Translations under genes and position numbers: made by a program
The notes under the pieces: model-generated
Database searches by the model: none
Told to the model about the DNA's origin: nothing
The model's input: only the letters and a program-made list of their open reading frames with translations
Shown: positions 25,315 to 32,437 of the stretch, one piece after another
How positions within the stretch are numbered: the stretch's first letter is position 1
Layout of the letters: each line of letters begins with the position of its first letter
Source: Chitinophagaceae bacterium
Lineage (GTDB): Bacteria > Bacteroidota > Bacteroidia > Cytophagales > Cytophagaceae
Assembly: GCA_028288405.1 (NCBI GenBank)
Contig: JAQBNS010000156.1
Coordinates: 1 to 44,552 of the forward strand
DNA length: 44,552 bases
Direction: 5' to 3'

Positions 25315-25399
25315 GTGTTAGAAAAAGTAAGGGAGTGGCAGATCTTTAAGGAAGTTAATGAATTAATCAATCAAATAACACCTGCTTTAAAAAATATAA

Positions 25400-25433
25400 T
25401 TTCCCGGTAGGAGCATTCGCCACCACCGGGAAA
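25400..25433 (-). terminator. Intrinsic terminator of the CBM9-like gene
   Basis: TTTCCCGGT (25400-25408) pairs with ACCGGGAAA (25425-25433). Read on the minus strand the hairpin is followed by a T-rich run. It sits 6 bp beyond the stop of the CBM9-like gene. Confidence 0.7.
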
Positions 25434-25439
25434 TAGTGA

Positions 25440-26393
25440 TTAATCGATCCGTATTTTTTGGGTTTTAAAACCGGATGTTGTCAAAACCTTGACGATATAT
25501 ATCCCATTGGACAAACCCTGTAAAGGCAAAGTATCTGCTATTGAATTTCCTTCTTCTGAAAAGAGCAATTGTCCCTGAAGAGTGTAAATGTATCGTCCTA
25601 AAATTTGTTCGTCTTGATGATTGTCTGTGGAAGGATCTGTAACAGCAGTCACACTCGGTCCTGTTAAATTTAATGTTCCGAAATAGTCTGCCGTAATGTA
25701 ATTGTCGTCGTTATGTCCCGAGGGCATGATTTCACTGCCGATAAAACTTTCTCGCGTATTGCTTCCATCGTCGTCGCAATAAGCGAGGGAGAGTCCGCTG
25801 ACTTTTCCGTCAAACAAAGACACGGGAGTATTGGGACCGGCATCTGTATACGTAGAAGGATAGATCGTCATGGCTACTTCCCAGGTATAGGTCGTACCTA
25901 CATTGCTGCGTGCGCTGCTAATGGTAGTGTTGTACAAATGTGGATTGCAATCTGTACCCAGGTCTACTACATCACTATTATTGAGGGCTACGTGATAGGC
26001 AAACGCATTGTAGTTGCATTGGTGATTTCCTTTGGATCGGTCTTCATCGATAAAGATCTCGAGGCAGTCATCGTTGTACCATTGATCCAACGGAGCGGTG
26101 TGGCCGTCGTACAATACATCATCGACAATCTCTGCCAAAATATAGAGGGTAGTGCCACTCCAGGTGACTTTGTACTTTCCTTGAAAATCAGTGGAAGAAG
26201 GAGCTGTTCCTAACCAAAGCTGGTCGATGGATTTCCAGCTGGCTTGCTGCCAGCAGTTGTCTGTTCCGTTTCCATCTATGGTAGGTGGTGTTATACTTTG
26301 GTTGGCGTTATAAGTGGATTGCGCCATAACGCAGTTGAAATGGAATAAGAATAAACTGATTCCGATGCATACGATATATTTCCCCATATTCAT
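25440..26393 (-). CDS. CBM9-like carbohydrate-binding protein, T9SS cargo
   Basis: A 317-aa secreted protein, start taken at ATG 26393 (the longer frame starts with TTG). After the signal peptide, residues about 25-240 form a carbohydrate-binding module of the CBM9/DOMON-like kind: PPTIDGNGTDNCWQQASW, FQGKYKVTWSGTTLYILAEIVDDVL and DDCLEIFIDEDRSKG are its conserved opening blocks. The last 75 residues (GRYIYTLQGQLLFSEEG...LPLQGLSNGIYIVKVLTTSG) are a type A T9SS sorting domain. It is divergent from the GH16 gene and the two may serve the same polysaccharide. Confidence 0.88.
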   Translation of the reverse strand: MNMGKYIVCIGISLFLFHFNCVMAQSTYNANQSITPPTIDGNGTDNCWQQASWKSIDQLWLGTAPSSTDFQGKYKVTWSGTTLYILAEIVDDVLYDGHTAPLDQWYNDDCLEIFIDEDRSKGNHQCNYNAFAYHVALNNSDVVDLGTDCNPHLYNTTISSARSNVGTTYTWEVAMTIYPSTYTDAGPNTPVSLFDGKVSGLSLAYCDDDGSNTRESFIGSEIMPSGHNDDNYITADYFGTLNLTGPSVTAVTDPSTDNHQDEQILGRYIYTLQGQLLFSEEGNSIADTLPLQGLSNGIYIVKVLTTSGFKTQKIRID

Positions 26394-26455
26394 TAGACTG
26401 CTGAAGCATTTCTTTTTCGTTTGAAGTAACAAAAACAGCTCAACAGTGTCAGTTC

Positions 26456-26488
26456 AATATAATCCATTTTTTGGTAAAATACTTCATT
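26456..26488 (-). pseudogene. Fragment of Y1 transposase C-terminal motif
   Basis: The minus frame reads INEVFYQKMDYIE, matching the longer decayed copy at 37663-37794 (NDEVFYQKMDYIHLNPV). The DNA of both is nearly identical over about 36 bp. The following residues are lost. It lies in the leader of the CBM9-like gene. Confidence 0.55.
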
Positions 26489-26603
26489 GATGGAGGAGGT
26501 AGTAGAACTTAAGGGACAACTGTATTGCATGTAACTACTGATAGATTTTTTTAGGATGATGGTGTTAATCGTTGGTAGTTGTGATGAATCACTGTCATAA
26601 TTT

Positions 26604-26697
26604 GGGCATTTCCCTCCTTCGTCGGGCCGGGCTTTCGCCACTCGCTTTCCCGCTGAAAAAGCGGGAAGAGCTCAGACAATGGCTCAATCCCTAATGC
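26604..26697 (+). repeat. Structured interspersed element, copy 3
   Basis: Same body as copy 2, including the inner stem CCCGC/GCGGG with TGAAAAA loop, but the terminal stem is GCATT (26606-26610) with AATGC (26693-26697). Compared with copies 1 and 2 one pair has changed from G-C to A-T on both strands. The 5' loop is also longer (TCCTTCGTC). It lies in the 580-bp gap between the divergent CBM9-like and GH16 genes, which otherwise contains the Y1 fragment, the GH16 promoter and AT-rich sequence without genes. Confidence 0.75.
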
Positions 26698-26924
26698 AGC
26701 TTTGCATTAGAAATCGAACACTTAAGAAATTTTTTGAATAATTTTTTTAGTAAATGAAAAACATGTTTTGCGGTTGAGTAGCACCTAGAGGATAACATTA
26801 AATATAATGTAAACGTGTGTTGGACAATTTTTGGCAGAATAGAAAGCTTGTTTTTGCACCTAAGTAGCATAAGCATCGTCCGGCAAAATTTCAGCGCAAT
26901 GATTATATATTAAACAATAACATT

Positions 26925-26958
26925 TACATTTGTAGACCAAGTGGTTACCGCTAACCAC
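26925..26958 (+). promoter_or_regulatory. GH16 promoter -7 box and LacI-type palindrome
   Basis: TACATTTG (26925-26932) matches the Bacteroidota -7 consensus TAnnTTTG. Just downstream, GTGGTTACCGCTAACCAC (26941-26958) is a perfect 7-bp inverted repeat around CCGC, the style of LacI/GntR-family operators with a central CG. It would lie at or just after the transcription start, where a repressor would block initiation. No -33 box of convincing quality is visible. Confidence 0.55.
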
Positions 26959-26973
26959 GCCAGCTAATTTTTA

Positions 26974-28782
26974 ATGATGATGAAAATTTTAAGACTCTTC
27001 CTTTTGGGATACCTGGGTATCCTTTGCATGGACTCTTATGGTCAATGCAACAATGATTACCAATTATTCTGGTCTGATGAATTCGAGTTAACTGCGGTTG
27101 ATGAGACGAAATGGGCCGTCAAAGAAGGCGGCGGCGGTTTTGGTAATCAGGAGGTACAGTATTACCAACCGCAAAACGCCACGGTTTCCGGTGGTTTGCT
27201 GCACATTAAATTGGCCAATGAAACAGTAGTGGACGGCTCTACCACTTATAATTATACTTCCGCTAAAATGGAAACCGCTTCTAAAGTTGACTTTTTATAC
27301 GGTAGAGTAGAAGCAAGCATCAAAATGCCGGATGCAGTGGGTTCCTGGCCGGCTTTCTGGATGTTGGGTTCAGATATAGGCAGTGTGGGCTGGCCTCATT
27401 GCGGTGAAATAGACATCATGGAATGGGTAGGCAGAGGTCCTAGCGCGGCGACCGGAAGTATATTCTTCGACGGCACCTGGCCCGACAATCACCTGAGCAC
27501 GCCTTATAATATACCGCAAGGACAATCGTTCATTACGGATTTTCATACGTTTGCCGTGGAGTGGGAGCCTAATGAAATCCGCTACTATTGCGACGGGAAT
27601 CACTATGCCACTTATAAGAACACTACCATCGCTCCTAAAAACTGGTACTTCAACCACGAGTTTTTCATTATCCTGAATTGCGCCATTGGCGGTACCGGCG
27701 GAGGAACGGTAAACTTCGTCGCGCCTCAGTATATGGAAGTGGACTATGTGCGTGTGTACGCGTTGCCAACAACGGCTGATGCTATTGTAGTTTCGGGACC
27801 GACATCACTGCTGGCAAATAAACAAAACGTATTGTATACAACAGACTATTTTCCCAACACCACGTATGATTGGTCTTTACCTACCGGGGCTACGATTGCC
27901 GACGGTGCGGGAACCAATGCGATCCATGTCAACTTTACTACAGAAGGGGGCGACGTTACAGTAACAGCCACTAATTCCTGTGCTACACTGACTGACGCTG
28001 TATCGGTGACTATACTGACAGACGAGTGTACGATTATGTATGATAATTTTGAGGACACCAGAAATGTATCTTATACCAGCACCGGAACGTTAACAGAAAA
28101 TTTTGCAAACCCTTTGCAAGACGCAAATAATCCATCGATTGATGTGGCTAAATACGAGAGAAACGTGCTTGAAACATACGATGTATTGGGTGTTAACGAC
28201 ATCGCACTCGAAACAGCGCTTGATTATGAAAACAGCAGCAAAGTATTTTTCATGGATGTTCTTACGAGTGCACCCATCGGTACGCAGATCACCTTGCAAT
28301 TGGAAAGCAGCGCATTGAATGCAGGCGCCTATCCGCAAGGCCGTAGAAGCGGTTATATCGGCACGGTGAGTCAACAGAACGAATGGCATAGCGTGCGTTT
28401 TAATTTCAATCAAATCATCAGTACAGGAACGGCACCTGATCAGGTAGATCACATCGCACTCTTGTTTGATCCCGGACATCTGACAGCGGATGTTTATTAT
28501 CTCGACAACTTCAGAAGATTGAAAGACGATGTGGGATGTGATCCTATACCTACAGGCATTCTGGATGGAGAAGCAGATCAGGTGTTGGCCATTTATCCCA
28601 ATCCCGTAACAAATATTTTAAACATCAATCAAAAAGACGAAGACCGGTTGTTTTCGATTTACAATCACGTAGGTGAAAAAATAATGGAGAGCACTGGAAA
28701 TAGAATCGATGTCAGTCAGTTACCAAGTGGTATGTATTTCCTTAAAACAGAAAGGAAGACTTTAAAATTTGTAAAGCAATAA
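26974..28782 (+). CDS. GH16 beta-glucanase (laminarinase-like), T9SS cargo
   Basis: A 602-aa secreted endo-beta-glucanase. After the signal peptide (MMMKILRLFLLGYLGILCMDSYG), a GH16 catalytic domain spans about 30-265. The signature GEIDIMEW gives Glu145 as nucleophile, Asp147, and Glu150 as acid/base. WPAFWML and the N-terminal YQLFWSDEF are also conserved, which points to a laminarinase (beta-1,3-glucanase) subgroup. Then follow a PKD/Ig-like domain (about 268-350), a beta-sandwich probably binding carbohydrate (about 352-520) and a type A T9SS sorting domain (IYPNPVTNILNIN...LPSGMYFLKTE). The gene has its own promoter and terminator and is divergent from the CBM9-like cargo gene. Confidence 0.95.
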   Translation: MMMKILRLFLLGYLGILCMDSYGQCNNDYQLFWSDEFELTAVDETKWAVKEGGGGFGNQEVQYYQPQNATVSGGLLHIKLANETVVDGSTTYNYTSAKMETASKVDFLYGRVEASIKMPDAVGSWPAFWMLGSDIGSVGWPHCGEIDIMEWVGRGPSAATGSIFFDGTWPDNHLSTPYNIPQGQSFITDFHTFAVEWEPNEIRYYCDGNHYATYKNTTIAPKNWYFNHEFFIILNCAIGGTGGGTVNFVAPQYMEVDYVRVYALPTTADAIVVSGPTSLLANKQNVLYTTDYFPNTTYDWSLPTGATIADGAGTNAIHVNFTTEGGDVTVTATNSCATLTDAVSVTILTDECTIMYDNFEDTRNVSYTSTGTLTENFANPLQDANNPSIDVAKYERNVLETYDVLGVNDIALETALDYENSSKVFFMDVLTSAPIGTQITLQLESSALNAGAYPQGRRSGYIGTVSQQNEWHSVRFNFNQIISTGTAPDQVDHIALLFDPGHLTADVYYLDNFRRLKDDVGCDPIPTGILDGEADQVLAIYPNPVTNILNINQKDEDRLFSIYNHVGEKIMESTGNRIDVSQLPSGMYFLKTERKTLKFVKQ

Positions 28783-28797
28783 TTTAGGTGTGGCGCC

Positions 28798-28841
28798 AGC
28801 CCCAGTTGACAGGAGTAGAAGGCTCTTGTCAAGCTGGGGCT
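28798..28841. terminator. Terminator after the GH16 gene
   Basis: GCCCCAG pairs with CTGGGGC and the stem continues TTGACA/TGTCAA with one bulged G. T run follows on the plus strand. It lies between the convergent GH16 and SnoaL-like genes. Confidence 0.85.
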
Positions 28842-28846
28842 TTTTT

Positions 28847-29209
28847 CTAATAGAAAAATTGCTCCATTACAATCTGTCCGTTTTTGACTTCATACAACAT
28901 GATTTCTTTTAGTTGTATTCTTCCAAATCCTTCCACTGTAATATCCATTTCTCTTCCTACTGCAAAATGATTGCCTGTCACAAGGGGTGCAGTAGTGTGC
29001 GCGCCATGAAAATCCTGAATCTTTTTTACGAATGTTTCACCTTTGCTGCGAACAGTGGCTTTACCTTCCGCATAGCCCATATAAGGAGAATTTGGAGGGT
29101 CAATACTTTTTACATCGTCTGAAAAAAACTCATCCTGAATTTCAAACCATTTTTCTTGTTGTGCCAGTTCGTTGAAACGTGCAGCAACTTCTTGCGTAGT
29201 GAGTGCCAT
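28847..29209 (-). CDS. SnoaL-like/NTF2-fold protein
   Basis: A 120-aa cytosolic protein of the SnoaL-like NTF2 superfamily. The helix TTQEVAARFNELAQQEKWFEIQDEFFSDDVKSIDPPNSP and the strands GNHFAVGREMDITVEG, RIQLKEIMLYEVKNGQIVMEQFFY show the usual alpha-beta cone. Members bind small hydrophobic ligands or act as isomerases. No activity can be assigned. Its promoter has TATTTTTG (minus strand, 29234-29241) and the 36-bp box shared with the SRPBCC pair. Confidence 0.85.
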   Translation of the reverse strand: MALTTQEVAARFNELAQQEKWFEIQDEFFSDDVKSIDPPNSPYMGYAEGKATVRSKGETFVKKIQDFHGAHTTAPLVTGNHFAVGREMDITVEGFGRIQLKEIMLYEVKNGQIVMEQFFY

Positions 29210-29264
29210 GTATCTGATTGTTTAAAGGTATAGCAAAAATAACGGCAAAATAGTTAAGAAGAGC

Positions 29265-29300
29265 GGTGCGAAATGGACTTTCTGTCGGGTTGTTTTGGAC
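29265..29300 (-). promoter_or_regulatory. 36-bp shared upstream box, copy 2
   Basis: Two GTCCA half-sites in direct repeat, 22 bp apart start to start, with CAACCCG between, matching 30 of 36 bases of the box at 12208-12243. Both boxes begin 56 bp upstream of their start codon and about 24 bp upstream of a -7-like motif. No AraC gene is adjacent here, so a regulator would act in trans. Confidence 0.6.
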
Positions 29301-29336
29301 ATCTTCTCTGGCACAAGGACTATGTCGTAAATGTTA

Positions 29337-29366
29337 AAAGGCATCGGTGTACACCGGTGCCTTTTG
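29337..29366 (-). terminator. Terminator of the phosphatidyltransferase gene
   Basis: AAAAGGCATCGGTG and CACCGGTGCCTTTT pair around a TA loop with one G-T wobble. It is 30 bp beyond the stop codon of the minus-strand gene. The GGTGCC end resembles the palindromic modules found after 36 kb. Confidence 0.8.
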
Positions 29367-29395
29367 TATGGGATTCATCTTGAATGTGTACTTTT

Positions 29396-29992
29396 CTATC
29401 TCAAAGATTTATGAATTCTAATACCGGTACTTAAAAGTAAAAGCACGTTAATAAGTATAAAGAGGTACAATGAAAATTCATGCAGGTGCACTGCAAAATA
29501 GCTCAAAAGCCCGTACAGTCCGATGATAAACGCTCTGTCACTTTTACCCAGGGGCCCGTCATATCGTCTTTCACCGTTCACTACTTTACCTAACAAGCCG
29601 GCGAATTCATTGATAATACTGAAGCAAATGAATAATACGACAAGGTATAGCACTTCTTTTTCGTGTTTTAATAACGGAAAGAATATGAAGAGGTCGGATA
29701 CAATGTCTCCTAATTCATTTAATACCTCACCTTTTTTAGTTTGTTGATGATAGGTCCTTGCCATCATTCCATCAAGCGCATTGAGGGCCATTCTTATCGT
29801 CAAACCAATGGGGAGAACTAAATACAATACGCGGTTTTGATCTGCAAACCAAAATAAAATACCCATGACAAAAGAGAGAAGAATAGCGCAAATGGTTAGT
29901 TGATTGGCGCTCACTCCATGTCTGTGTAAGACAACCAGCACGGGGCTTAGTAATTTCTGAAACCTTGGCTTTATATTATAAATCGAAATCAT
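29396..29992 (-). CDS. CDP-alcohol phosphatidyltransferase family protein
   Basis: A 198-aa membrane protein with about six helices and the CDP-OH-P motif: Asp74-Gly75, Ala78-Arg79, Gly88 and Asp96 are in place (LDGMMART...KKGEVLNELGD). Two of the four usual Asp residues of DxxDGxxAR-x8-GxxxDxxxD are Asn (Asn71 and Asn92). The LNELGD form is reminiscent of E. coli YnbA-type proteins. The family joins CDP-diacylglycerol or CDP-polyol to an alcohol to make phospholipids, but with two ligands changed the activity is uncertain. It is followed by a terminator. Confidence 0.85.
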   Translation of the reverse strand: MISIYNIKPRFQKLLSPVLVVLHRHGVSANQLTICAILLSFVMGILFWFADQNRVLYLVLPIGLTIRMALNALDGMMARTYHQQTKKGEVLNELGDIVSDLFIFFPLLKHEKEVLYLVVLFICFSIINEFAGLLGKVVNGERRYDGPLGKSDRAFIIGLYGLLSYFAVHLHEFSLYLFILINVLLLLSTGIRIHKSLR

Positions 29993-30048
29993 TTGGATGC
30001 TGTTAGCGTTACTTTATTTTATACTTCGACATATAGGTCGGATAGTTT

Positions 30049-30429
30049 TTAGTTGTTGAGAGGAACACCGCTTGTCGCAATTACTTTCCAGGTGGTATGG
30101 AATAATTTCCAAACTCTTAGGTAGCGAAATTGTGAACTTATTTCTTGTTCAAAGTATTTTCCTTTTAACTCTAAGTTCATGGAAACTACAGCTGTATTGC
30201 CAATGATATTTATTTTTTGATCACTTGACGTAATAGCCATGGTTGTATTACCACTGCGGTAATTATCCAAGATCATGGTCTTCGTTGCGGTTAGTCCATT
30301 CGGAAGAATAAAAAGAACACTATCATGAATGATTTCGTCTAACGCTGAAATGTCTTTATTACCGAATGCATTTAGAAGCTGAACTTCGCATGCAGCGATT
30401 TGCTGTTGAATGTCTGATTGTTCTTTCAT
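30049..30429 (-). CDS. DUF4440/NTF2-like protein
   Basis: A 126-aa protein of the DUF4440 NTF2-like family. The N-terminal helix IAACEVQLLNAFGNKDISALDEIIHDSVLFILPNG and the C-terminal strand RYLRVWKLFHTTWKVIATSG are the standard conserved blocks. These small cone-shaped proteins often bind unknown small ligands. It has no signal peptide and is located between the phosphatidyltransferase and nitronate monooxygenase genes with about 55-bp gaps. Confidence 0.85.
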   Translation of the reverse strand: MKEQSDIQQQIAACEVQLLNAFGNKDISALDEIIHDSVLFILPNGLTATKTMILDNYRSGNTTMAITSSDQKINIIGNTAVVSMNLELKGKYFEQEISSQFRYLRVWKLFHTTWKVIATSGVPLNN

Positions 30430-30484
30430 TTTTTTCCTGAGAGTGTTCCTTAGAAATGATTTTCATTTGCTTAATACCGGATGT

Positions 30485-31549
30485 TTATAAGTGCATTTTT
30501 TCGTATTGTTTTACCAAATTCATAAAGACATCTTTTGTATGATTTCCCGCAATCGTTACCGCTGCTTGACCTGCCCATAGATTGGTGTAGGCAGCATCGT
30601 TATGTTGCTGCGCTAGTTTTCGGAGTTTTCCCGTTAAACTATTTTGCAAAGGATAGGGTGGTATCGTAATGCCTGCTTGTTCTATATCGTTCATCATCTC
30701 ATTTCTGATGCCTCTTGCCCATCTTCCGGAGAAGGCTCTTGTGAGTGCCGTATCAGTATCTTTTGCTGTGTCCAGTTTTTTCTTGTAAGAAGCAATGGCT
30801 ACGCTTTCCTCTGTTCCAATAAAGGCGGTTCCAATTTGTACGGCCACAGCACCCAGATCGAAAGCGGCTTGCATGGTCTCTGCACTGTTGATTGCACCGG
30901 CTGCGATACAGGGAATTTTCACGGTGTTTATAATTTGTGGCAACAAGGTAAACAACCCGATCTGTGGTAAAGGAATGGTGTCGATGAAAGTACCTCTGTG
31001 TCCTCCGGCTTCTATACCCTGAATAGTCATCATGTCAATGTTCTGCTGTTGTAGAAATAGCGCTTCCTCTACACAAGTGGCTGTGCCTATCAATACGCAG
31101 CCTTTCTCTTTCAGCCGTTGGATACTTGCTGCATCTAAACAGCCAAAGGTAAAACTCACGATCGAAACCTCTTCCTGGATTAACACATCAAGTTGATCGT
31201 GATAAGTGTACAACTGAAAGTTGGACAAGTCCGCCGGATCAAGTGTGTAGCCTCTTTTACCGGCCAATTGCAAAAGCAGTTGCCGCATGGGTTCCAGGTC
31301 ATTGTCTGCATAAGCAGGAACGTCATGAACAAACAAGTTTACCGCAAAAGGTTTATGGGTCAACGCTTTTGTTTGGCGGATCAATTGTCTCGTGACTTCC
31401 GGTGATAAACCTCCAACAGCCAGCGACCCCAATCCGCCTTGATTGGATACGACCGCCGCCATTTCAGGTGTGGAGACCCCAAGCATCGGTGCTTGTATAA
31501 TGGGGTAGTTGACTTTCAAGTTTTCTGTTAGGATATTGTTCCAGTCCAT
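30485..31549 (-). CDS. Nitronate monooxygenase (2-nitropropane dioxygenase-like)
   Basis: A 354-aa FMN-dependent TIM-barrel enzyme of the nitronate monooxygenase/NPD family, the usual length. The N-terminal strand YPIIQAPMLGVSTPEMAAVVSNQGGLGSLAVG, the AGGHRG motif at 181-186 (His184 is the expected active-site base) and the FMN-phosphate loop IPCIAAGAINSAETMQAAFDLGAVAVQIGTAF match class I enzymes. It oxidises propionate 3-nitronate and similar nitronates, a detoxification role. It is 6 bp downstream of the 226-aa membrane protein gene and could be co-transcribed with it. Confidence 0.93.
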   Translation of the reverse strand: MDWNNILTENLKVNYPIIQAPMLGVSTPEMAAVVSNQGGLGSLAVGGLSPEVTRQLIRQTKALTHKPFAVNLFVHDVPAYADNDLEPMRQLLLQLAGKRGYTLDPADLSNFQLYTYHDQLDVLIQEEVSIVSFTFGCLDAASIQRLKEKGCVLIGTATCVEEALFLQQQNIDMMTIQGIEAGGHRGTFIDTIPLPQIGLFTLLPQIINTVKIPCIAAGAINSAETMQAAFDLGAVAVQIGTAFIGTEESVAIASYKKKLDTAKDTDTALTRAFSGRWARGIRNEMMNDIEQAGITIPPYPLQNSLTGKLRKLAQQHNDAAYTNLWAGQAAVTIAGNHTKDVFMNLVKQYEKMHL

Positions 31550-31555
31550 TTCATA

Positions 31556-32236
31556 TTACTTCATAAAATTCCTAATGCTATCTGATTTACGAATACTGTA
31601 TAACATTATTCCATTTTCATCGCTTCCATCGTATTCATCTAATCCATGTGTTGAAATTTTTGTAGTATCTGCATGGTATGAAACACTGATAGAATCTACT
31701 TCTTTACCCCAATAGTCAGGGCTCTCCAATTGCTTTTCATAGAAGAAATGTTTTTCAAAAGCTTCTGTTCTATTTCCAATTAAAATAGTCTGAAAGGTTG
31801 ATTGAACTCTTAGTATGTCGTCTTCATAATAAATCTCAGCAACTGGCATAAATAATCTTCCCAAAAAAGAAAAGACAAGCACCGCACCTAATAGAGGGAT
31901 GAAGAGCACTGCGGCTGCGGCTACCGGTAAAAAGGAAAATAACTTGAAATACCATTTCTCCAATTTATTGAGCACGGTTTTGTCTGTAAAGAAAGAAAAA
32001 AATATTCCAATGAATAAAGTTATAATGCTAATGATTCTGGTCGTCCACAATCCCCTTAACCCAATACCATAACTGACATACAGGAATCCCAGCACAAGAC
32101 AAATCGCAATTCCGATGTAATGAATTGTCTTTATTGTTTTGGATATACCCGGTTTTAGTCTTCCGGTTTGTTTTTTGTTCCAATAAAACAAACCAAATCC
32201 GTAAAGAATGATGAAGGCTATAGTGAAGTAGGCCAT
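31556..32236 (-). CDS. Membrane protein, unknown
   Basis: A 226-aa protein with four to five membrane helices (about residues 3-20, 38-60, 65-83, 97-130) and a soluble C-terminus containing RVQSTFQTILIGNRTEAFEKHFFYEKQLESPDYWGKEVDSISVSYH, possibly a small alpha/beta domain facing the periplasm. No family recognised. It precedes the nitronate monooxygenase gene by 6 bp. Nothing in the sequence indicates a shared function. Confidence 0.7.
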   Translation of the reverse strand: MAYFTIAFIILYGFGLFYWNKKQTGRLKPGISKTIKTIHYIGIAICLVLGFLYVSYGIGLRGLWTTRIISIITLFIGIFFSFFTDKTVLNKLEKWYFKLFSFLPVAAAAVLFIPLLGAVLVFSFLGRLFMPVAEIYYEDDILRVQSTFQTILIGNRTEAFEKHFFYEKQLESPDYWGKEVDSISVSYHADTTKISTHGLDEYDGSDENGIMLYSIRKSDSIRNFMK

Positions 32237-32324
32237 GATTGAATCTATTATGAAAATAATAATACAAAAATCTTCTAAGTATTTGATACTCTCTTAGCAT
32301 TTTTAAATAAGAGCTTGCAATAAA

Positions 32325-32352
32325 AAAGACCTTTCATTGCTGAAAGGTCTTT
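32325..32352 (-). terminator. Terminator of a lost T9SS cargo gene
   Basis: AAAGACCTTTCA and TGAAAGGTCTTT form a 12-bp stem with a TTGC loop, followed by T's on both strands. It lies 26 bp beyond the T9SS C-terminal remnant and more than 80 bp beyond the RDD gene's stop. It probably belonged to the deleted gene. Confidence 0.75.
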
Positions 32353-32378
32353 TACTATAAACAACGTCCGTGCTTGTT

Positions 32379-32435
32379 TTATTGCACCACAATTTTTTTA
32401 GATACAACGGTATTGCCCGTAGATAGATATCGGTT
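32379..32435 (-). pseudogene. Orphan end of a T9SS sorting domain
   Basis: The minus frame ending in TAA at 32379-32381 reads YLSTGNTVVSKKIVVQ, the typical last residues of a type A T9SS sorting domain. The rest of that gene is gone: only 2 bp separate the remnant from the RDD gene's stop. The break contains GATAGATATCGG, half of the palindromic module found repeatedly after 36 kb, so the deletion may have occurred at such an element. Confidence 0.65.
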
Positions 32436-32437
32436 TA

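Noticed and set aside
26393..26641. 82-aa minus-strand reading frame
   Set aside because: It is composed of a Y1 transposase fragment and part of structured element copy 3. No start or family supports a gene.
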